Source: Tanypteryx hageni (Eukaryota > Arthropoda > Insecta > Odonata > Petaluridae). Taken from it: 64,000 nt of DNA. The notes below the pieces were generated by a model, which saw only the letters and a program-made list of their open reading frames with translations, ran no database searches and was not told where the DNA came from. Below, piece after piece: positions 57,835-64,000 of this stretch. The stretch spans positions 75,069,533 to 75,133,532 of the forward strand of contig CM054120.1 in assembly GCA_028673005.1 (NCBI GenBank), given 5' to 3'. The position numbers and the translations under genes were made by a program. The stretch's first letter is position 1. Every line of letters starts with the position of its first letter.

Positions 57835-59448
57835 GTCCGTCAAGTATCTCCTTTAGAACTTAATTTACGTAAACATTTGTTATAATGAAATTTGTAGACC
57901 ATATAATTATCTGCAAGTATTGCATGAAATATTATTTCATAAAACGAATTTTTTAAGAGATATTTAGATTCTTTGTTTGAATTTGTTAAAGGCGTCGCTA
58001 AGTGATTACTTTGCTTCCGTTTCTCTGAGAAGATTTTCTAATTGTTGATATCAATGTCTACGTTGCCAAGGGTAATTTTAATTGCGATCAATCCCAATGC
58101 CACCTAGAGTCATTTTGTAAACAAATTTTCTTGTAGATATTGACAGCAATCCCAGCGCCGCCAACGATAATTTTAACCGCATATCGATATTTTTATCCAT
58201 AGCAGCAGAAAACAATTTTCTTTACTCGTCTTTTTTTTCAATTTGAAAAGCGATTTAAAGTATTTTTCACTGCAAAAATTATTCGAAGTGTTTAAAAATT
58301 ATTCACGAAAGTATGCGCCGACGGTTGTGGACGCTGATTTAGAGAGCAATCACACTCATTACTCTGTACGAAGAAAGTCATGAACTGGACACATCAGATT
58401 TTTTTTAGTTGGAAAGAAGTGGGTGTAATCTTCGTGGGTGGATGTCCGCAGAGAGTGCGCGTGGGGACGAGTCTTTTTGAATAGATAAGGCACTGGAAAA
58501 GGACGGGTCGGGTAGTTTGCCACTTGGAAGAGGGGTCATTGGGTACGCTCAGAAGCTTTTCCGAGAAACCGATATCTTGCGCGATACTAAGAAATAATGA
58601 TACTGAACGTGGGGCCGTGCCAAAAGAATTATCGAAGTCGCCTTATAGCCGGAAACCAATCGATAAATTAGCTAGAATCAACAGCCATAAAAAGGTTAAT
58701 CTTTTTAAGTCTCGATTCAAATCGCAACAAATTTTTTGCCGTTTAATTTTGAATTTTTATCATATCGATAAAAAAATTTAAAATATCTAATTTCTACACG
58801 ACGAAATTCTCAACTTCAATATTTACTTATTTGCCCGGCGTATTTATATTAATCCCTCTGAATGTCAAATTCTTTAATATTCAAGGTTTTTAGTCTTTGC
58901 TGAAGATAGAAAATTTTAGCTGCCCAGTTAATAACTCTGAAAATTTAAAACTACCACGACCTCACTATAATTCAGTTTCCTTTCCAAACTTTGTTGTTCC
59001 AGCCCATCAGCTATAATTGATGATGAAGTTAACTCATTTACCATGTCTATTCGAAAATGAACTATTGAAGAGTAATTTATCAAGCTGCCAATACTTTTAT
59101 TCGTTTGACACATGCATAAAATTTAATAAGAAGTTCTTTTTGCAAAGTTGTTAATCAAAAGTTTTTAACTAGAAAATTCGTGACTTGTTCCGTAATTTTC
59201 TTCTAATTAAGTCCGAACGTTTTAGAATTTATGCTGAATATTGGTTTACAAACAATTTTTATAAACTTCGCCATTTATGAAATTCAGGTAAATCCAATAA
59301 GTAAATTATATACTTTTCAATGTATGGTGATGTGATCTTAAAATGTCAAGCGCTGGACAATTTAAATTAAGTACTTGATACCCTCTATGCTGATGCTTTC
59401 CACTACATATCAACTACATTTTACTCGTACTTTCTCATACACGTAGTA
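57835..59448. other. No gene recognised
   Basis: AT-rich. 58080-58200 holds two similar AATTTTAA...GCCACC/GCCGCC segments but nothing I can classify. An 85-codon frame at 58524-58781 has no recognisable content. Confidence 0.4.
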
Positions 59449-59707
59449 CAAGGTAGCTTCAAAAAGTCCCCGGAATTATACCGTAATAATTTTTTCGGTG
59501 ATCGCAGAGAGAGAGAGACAGACACGGGCCATGTCAAGTTGGCAACACTTATCAGGAAGTAGTATGCAAGTTCCGACTGGTTACACGCGGTCGGCTGGCT
59601 GACAATCTGTGTTGAGTCGTGCACGTTGGCGCGTAGTGTTGTGATTTTCGAGTGAGGTCACATTAACATGTCTGTTATTGAACAGCGAACCAACCTTAAA
59701 TTTTGTA
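59449..59707 (+). mobile_element. mariner element, 5' end only
   Basis: Starts right after a TA with the terminal motif CAAGGTAGCTTCAAAAAGTC, then an untranslated leader, then an ATG at 59668 opening MSVIEQRTNLKFC, the typical first residues of an insect mariner transposase. After 13 codons the similarity stops and R1-type sequence (TATAGAGAAAGCATTGTAATC) begins. The element is cut by deletion or by later insertion of R1. Confidence 0.8.
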
Positions 59708-59719
59708 TATATTTTTTAT

Positions 59720-60430
59720 ATAGAGAAAGCATTGTAATCGCGAAAAACGTTCGGCTTCGAGATTTTTATTAAAATACACGTTGTAGGTGTCCTCAAGTCC
59801 AAAAAGGCTGTTTTCTGTGCGCGGTTCTAGGGCCTAAATTGTTTTTAAAAATATAACGATATCTCGTGCTTACGCATACTATCATTAAGAACTGATTCCA
59901 TGAAGAGATGAACGATATAGTGAAAAAATAAAGGACAGTTTATTTTCGTGTATTTTCACAATACAGTAGTCTCGATGTTCCCAGAGACAGCAGCGAAACA
60001 AAAGATGTCTGGCAAAGATACAAAAGACTTTCGATGGTTTCTATCATTAATTTACTACACATATGCTTTATTATCGTGTAAATTAATTAATAATAACAAA
60101 TAATTTTTTGTTTTGTAATTCTTTTTAATAATAAATAAACTTTAAATTTAATCATTCCGTATAATTCGAGTTTTCAATTATCCAAGTTGGCTCTGGTCCC
60201 GTTTACCTCAAATTACCGAGACTACCGTATGCCTATTTATTTGAAATGGCTTTAACAATTTTGATTAAAATTTATTCAATCACAGAGCACAAAACTACAG
60301 AAGCCAAATTTCTCAAAGATGAATATATAGCGCTCAGCGACGTTATAATAGATCGAGTTTTACGTCAAACTACCGTCCAAATCCCCTCCAGCCCTTTGAC
60401 ATCACGCAATTATCTTCGCCCATTGATAAT
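59720..60430 (+). repeat. Dispersed family R1, diverged copy
   Basis: GAGAAAGCATTGTAATCGCG, GGCTTCGAGATTTTTATT, ACACGTTGTAGGTGTCCTC, GAGATGAACGATATAGTG, then after unrelated sequence (about 59990-60230) GATTAAAATTTATTCAATC and AGATCGAGTTTTACG, in R1 order. It is interrupted and more diverged than the copies at 55.8 and 61.0 kb. Confidence 0.65.
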
Positions 60431-60439
60431 GTTTTATTG

Positions 60440-60749
60440 CGGGGGCGAGTAAACCTACGGCCCTTGAGTCGCATCCGGTCCGCGAGAGCATTTTATGCGG
60501 CCCACAAAGCTTTGGTGAAAATGTGATCTGTGATATTCTAATTATAATTGTTGCGATAAAAGCTTGCCTGGTGAAGTTTAAAAGCTAAAAATTGTTAGGG
60601 CTTTATTTTCCTTTTTAATTCACATATGTGTAAGTTACGATGGAAAAACTCATCCGGCCGGCTGAGGCTCTCGCGACCTCTATTGAATCCCGCCAAAGCA
60701 CTAGCATCTACGAGTGGGTTCCGCCAAGTAAAAACGTTGCACACCCCTG
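60440..60749. mobile_element. Non-autonomous hAT element (about 310 bp)
   Basis: CGGGGGCGAGTAAACCTACGG at the left pairs loosely with the inverted right end (GTTGCACACCCCTG). CGGCCC...GGTCCGCGAG and ATGCGGCCCACAAAG are hAT-style subterminal blocks. Flanks TTTTATTG and CTTTAGCG agree at 5 of 8 positions. Confidence 0.6.
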
Positions 60750-61029
60750 CTTTAGCGCCAACAGGACTTCGTCAATCCACATAATGCTTATATTTACAAA
60801 CATACATATATTTATGTATAGTACAACTATTTATCAAATTCGATTTTCATTCAAAGGAGATAATCGATATACTATTTACGCGCGAAAAAAAATTCCACGT
60901 TTTGTTGTTTAGTGACAAGAGTGCTTCTTATGAGTTCCTTGCAGTCAGCAAAGAGTTTAGTGAGACCGGATGCATACATATATGAGAAAGATTGTGCAAT
61001 CTCTATTGCACTGATTTTTACTTTCTAGT

Positions 61030-61915
61030 ACACTACTTCTAGTACATTGAGAAAGTATTGTATTCGTGAAAAAATTCGACTTCGAGATTTTGATGGAAAT
61101 ACACGTTTTAGGTGTCTCTGATTCCATAAAAGTAGTTTCCGCAATGCCGTCTGTCTGTCAGGCTGTCTGTCGGTCTGATCGATGTTTTAGAGCGCAAACG
61201 CGTAAATAAAATCGAATGATATCTCGTATTTGTACAATATACCATAATTTGTAGACTCTTTTTTCATAAAAATGATATTGCACAAAAATGAAGGGTAGTT
61301 TATTCTTGGCGACTTTAGAAATATTGTATTTGCTTAAAAATAGTTCTAGAGAATTTGATCAAAATCAATCCAATTGTAGAGCCTGATGTTATAAATAATA
61401 CTACGCAAGCCATACATCCCTTAAAATTACTATATGGCGTCCAGGGGCATTACAATATATGCTAAGCTACCTTACGTAAGCCCTATGACATCACGCCTCC
61501 GACGCGATCTAATCAATATCATGTTACAGCCTGAACGGTCAAACTGAATAGAATGATATCTCGTATTTGTGGATAATATCGGGCCTAATAGACACACTGA
61601 GGAGATGAACGATATTGCGCAACAAATAAGGGCACTTAATTCTAGGATATTTTGAAACAAAATTCGATTTACTCAGAAATGGCTATAAGGATTTTGATTA
61701 AAATCCATCCAACCGTACAGCCTGATCTCGCAAATAATACTAACTATGCCACATGTCCCAAAAAATTACTAAATATCGACCAGTGGCATTATAATATACG
61801 CTAAACTACGGTTAACTTTTTATTTATAAACGTTTTTCTTTTATAAACGTACACAGTCGACCAAACGTATATACGTATATGAGAAAGTATGTGCAATGTA
61901 TATTGCGTCGTTTAT
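61030..61915 (+). repeat. Dispersed family R1, right arm of the long inverted repeat
   Basis: Runs GAGAAAGTATTGTATTCGTG, TCGACTTCGAGATTTTGATG, a GTCTGTCTGTCAGGCTGTCT run, then through GGCGTCCAGGGGCATTAC to ATACGTATATGAGAAAGTAT. It is the inverted counterpart of 55803-56660. Both arms end at the same AGAAAGTA-type motifs, which I take as the family termini. Confidence 0.9.
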
Positions 61916-61920
61916 TTTAT

Positions 61921-64000
61921 ATTTGCTATAACCCCTGAAATGTTTAGGAACATTAAACTCTAAACATCATTGTTAAAAAAATTTTAAACTTTTGCTGAAA
62001 ATTTTACTTACATATTATTTAATTTTTATTCACTAGTTGGTAATATGCTCCTTTAAGATTGTTAATAAATATTACAGCAACAAATTATAATTGCAAAAAT
62101 TCTCCCAAGAAAATCTTGGAAAAAAATAATGGCCTCATAAGTGGTCCCTCTCAGTTGTAATCAAAACTAGATTATATTGTCAGCAAGTATAACTGAATTA
62201 CCATTTCAACCATTTGCTATTTGGTAATATTTCATTTTTTTAGATGGAGCAAAATATTTGGGCAATGAGATATTTTTTTGTAAATAGAATTCCAAATATT
62301 TTTCTGTTAACTCTCTTGCTATGCTATACTGTAATAATCAAACATCAAAGAGTTATGCCATCGGTTTATTTCAATCATAGAGATAAGAGATCTTGAGATA
62401 CTAAAATGTAAGATTAATTATATTACCATGTCATTTAATAATTGTGAAATGAGCATTTTGGGAAGAGGAGATGGCACACCAATGAAACAGTTAATATCTC
62501 TAATAATTACTGAATAGGAAAACACTGAGGGGGGATTGTTATTTTTGTTTGTTCTATCACTAGTCTTATTGGGTGAGAAATAAATAGATCCATTGTTTTA
62601 TTTTTTTAAATTTTGTTGGAGAAAAACTTTAAAAGTTCAATGGATATCCAAAATTCCGAATTTAGAAATTTTAGAAAGAATCAGAGAATGAAAAATTATA
62701 ATGAATATAATAAGGAAGAGAAGAGCAAGATGAATAAAGGATGTGTTAAGAGATGATGGATTTCCAAAAGTGAGAATTGGATGAAAGTTACAGGGAATAG
62801 TGCATGGTGAATGGTGTATGATGGACCTATGTTGTAATAAAAAAAAAACAAATAATATCAAACATAAATGTCTTCAACTACAGAAATTGGAAGACCCTCA
62901 TACAGGATAGGGTGAGATGGAAAGCTGCAGCATCAAATCACAATATGTAGTTGAAAAACGGATGATGAATTTTTAGTGAAAACTAATCTGCTAATTTAAT
63001 TCAAAACAACTAAATAATCCATATTATCAACATTAATTGTGATGGACCTCTTATAAAATTTTTTTAGGATAAAACTGATATAAAAATACAAAAATTTGAG
63101 GGAGGTAATACTCATAGGGCAGAGCCATCATTTGAAGCAAGTTTGAGAGGCGAATGTCTCAGGCAACACTTATCTAGGGATGGCATTATAGCAATTTTGC
63201 CCCTGACCTGCACCTATGTGGTGTGAACTAGGGGGACATTTTGTCTTTTCATCACTGACAGCCAGTTTTCACACAATGGCCCTGCTTGCAGGATTTTCAC
63301 CCATAACAGAAAACTTAAATTAAAAATAAATACACAGCTGCAAAAATATAAGTATTTGAGAATGAAATAAGTTGTTGCTTCAAGGCTAAAAATTCTACAA
63401 GACACTGTAAAAGCTAAAGATCAACTGACAGTTGTTTCAACATTGCTCATGCAAAATAAGTTTTATAAAAATCCTCTTCACATCTCATAAAACATCAATA
63501 ATTATCATAAGTTTTACCAAAAAGTTGTCTTAAAATCATGTTCATCTTCCTTTTAAATATATACAAGAAGTTGAAGGCAGTGTTTGAAAATTAGTTAGAG
63601 ATTGAGATTGTTCACTTCTTTTTAGATTTAAGAGCACAACTTTGAAACTCATAATTTTCAATTTAATGGTAACACAATGAGTTTCAGGACTTCATGAAAA
63701 TATTTGAGACATTGGATTTTTTATTTTAATCATTTCCACCATGTCCATTCCAATCTTTAAAAATATATTTTTATGCTATAAGTTCTCCTAATTTCAAAAG
63801 CACTGACAGCAATGACAATTCTGCATGTTACTATGAAACTTGTTCACAACCATTGAGTTTTAAAGCAAGGCTATAATTACCATGTAAAATTAGCTATAAG
63901 CATGTATAATAGCTAGAAAAACTGCGCAAAAGCTTTCATTCTGATTTTTAAAGAGCAACAGATAGATTTGGCTCACAGTCAAATAAAATCGAGGCAAGGA
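61921..64000. other. CpG-depleted AT-rich segment, no exon recognised
   Basis: I count about six CpG dinucleotides in nearly 2.1 kb, where base composition alone would give several tens. The preceding 60 kb has CpG roughly as often as expected. The switch occurs within a few bases of the R1 end. No recognisable coding exon is present. The likeliest reading is an intron or flank of a gene methylated in the germline; the alternative is a different source or a joining artefact. Confidence 0.75.

Overview
This window looks like eukaryotic nuclear DNA from an arthropod, most likely an insect. It is AT-rich, has no prokaryotic gene organisation, and is dominated by transposable-element remains (hAT, Tigger/pogo, mariner, a DDE_3-type Tc1/mariner relative, Penelope-like (TA)n-linked repeats), microsatellites and a 7-kb satellite array. 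I could not identify the species.

The only convincing host coding sequence is one internal exon (15611-15813, + strand). It carries TM6-TM7 of a class A neuropeptide GPCR of the pyrokinin/CAPA/neuromedin-U-like type, with clean splice sites. The other exons were not found, so most of the window may be introns or flanks of large-intron genes.

Layout. 1.4-4.4 kb: a tandem duplication, a dead Tigger element, and a (TA)n cluster holding inverted copies of a Penelope-like repeat with a hammerhead-ribozyme-like motif. 5.4-10.1 kb: dispersed repeats, hairpins and a DDE_3 transposase pseudogene. 12-19 kb: tRNA-like pseudogenes, a short hAT element, the GPCR exon, a foldback with a second hammerhead-like motif, a hAT C-terminus, a mariner pseudogene and another (TA)n/Penelope-like unit. 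20.76-27.91 kb: a satellite of about 133-bp monomers with higher-order structure. 28-35.6 kb: short hAT elements with target-site duplications (TSDs), a 16-bp minisatellite, a LINE-like tail, and a TIR element that keeps a readable transposase C-terminus. 35.6-38.7 kb: a large foldback element set inside (TA)n/Penelope-like repeats. 44.6-45.1 kb: a TIR element. 47.5-52.9 kb: a Tigger transposase gene split by a 1956-bp hAT element whose TSD lies inside the reading frame, followed by a second hAT element with a ZMYM-type transposase. 55.8-61.9 kb: a long inverted repeat, a mariner 5' end and a second dispersed family. 61.92-64 kb: an almost CpG-free segment that starts at the outer edge of the inverted repeat.

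Every recognisable transposase is broken by stops, frameshifts or deletions, so no autonomous element is intact. The points most worth following are the CpG desert, the hammerhead-like motifs in several repeats, the satellite organisation and the precise nested insertions.
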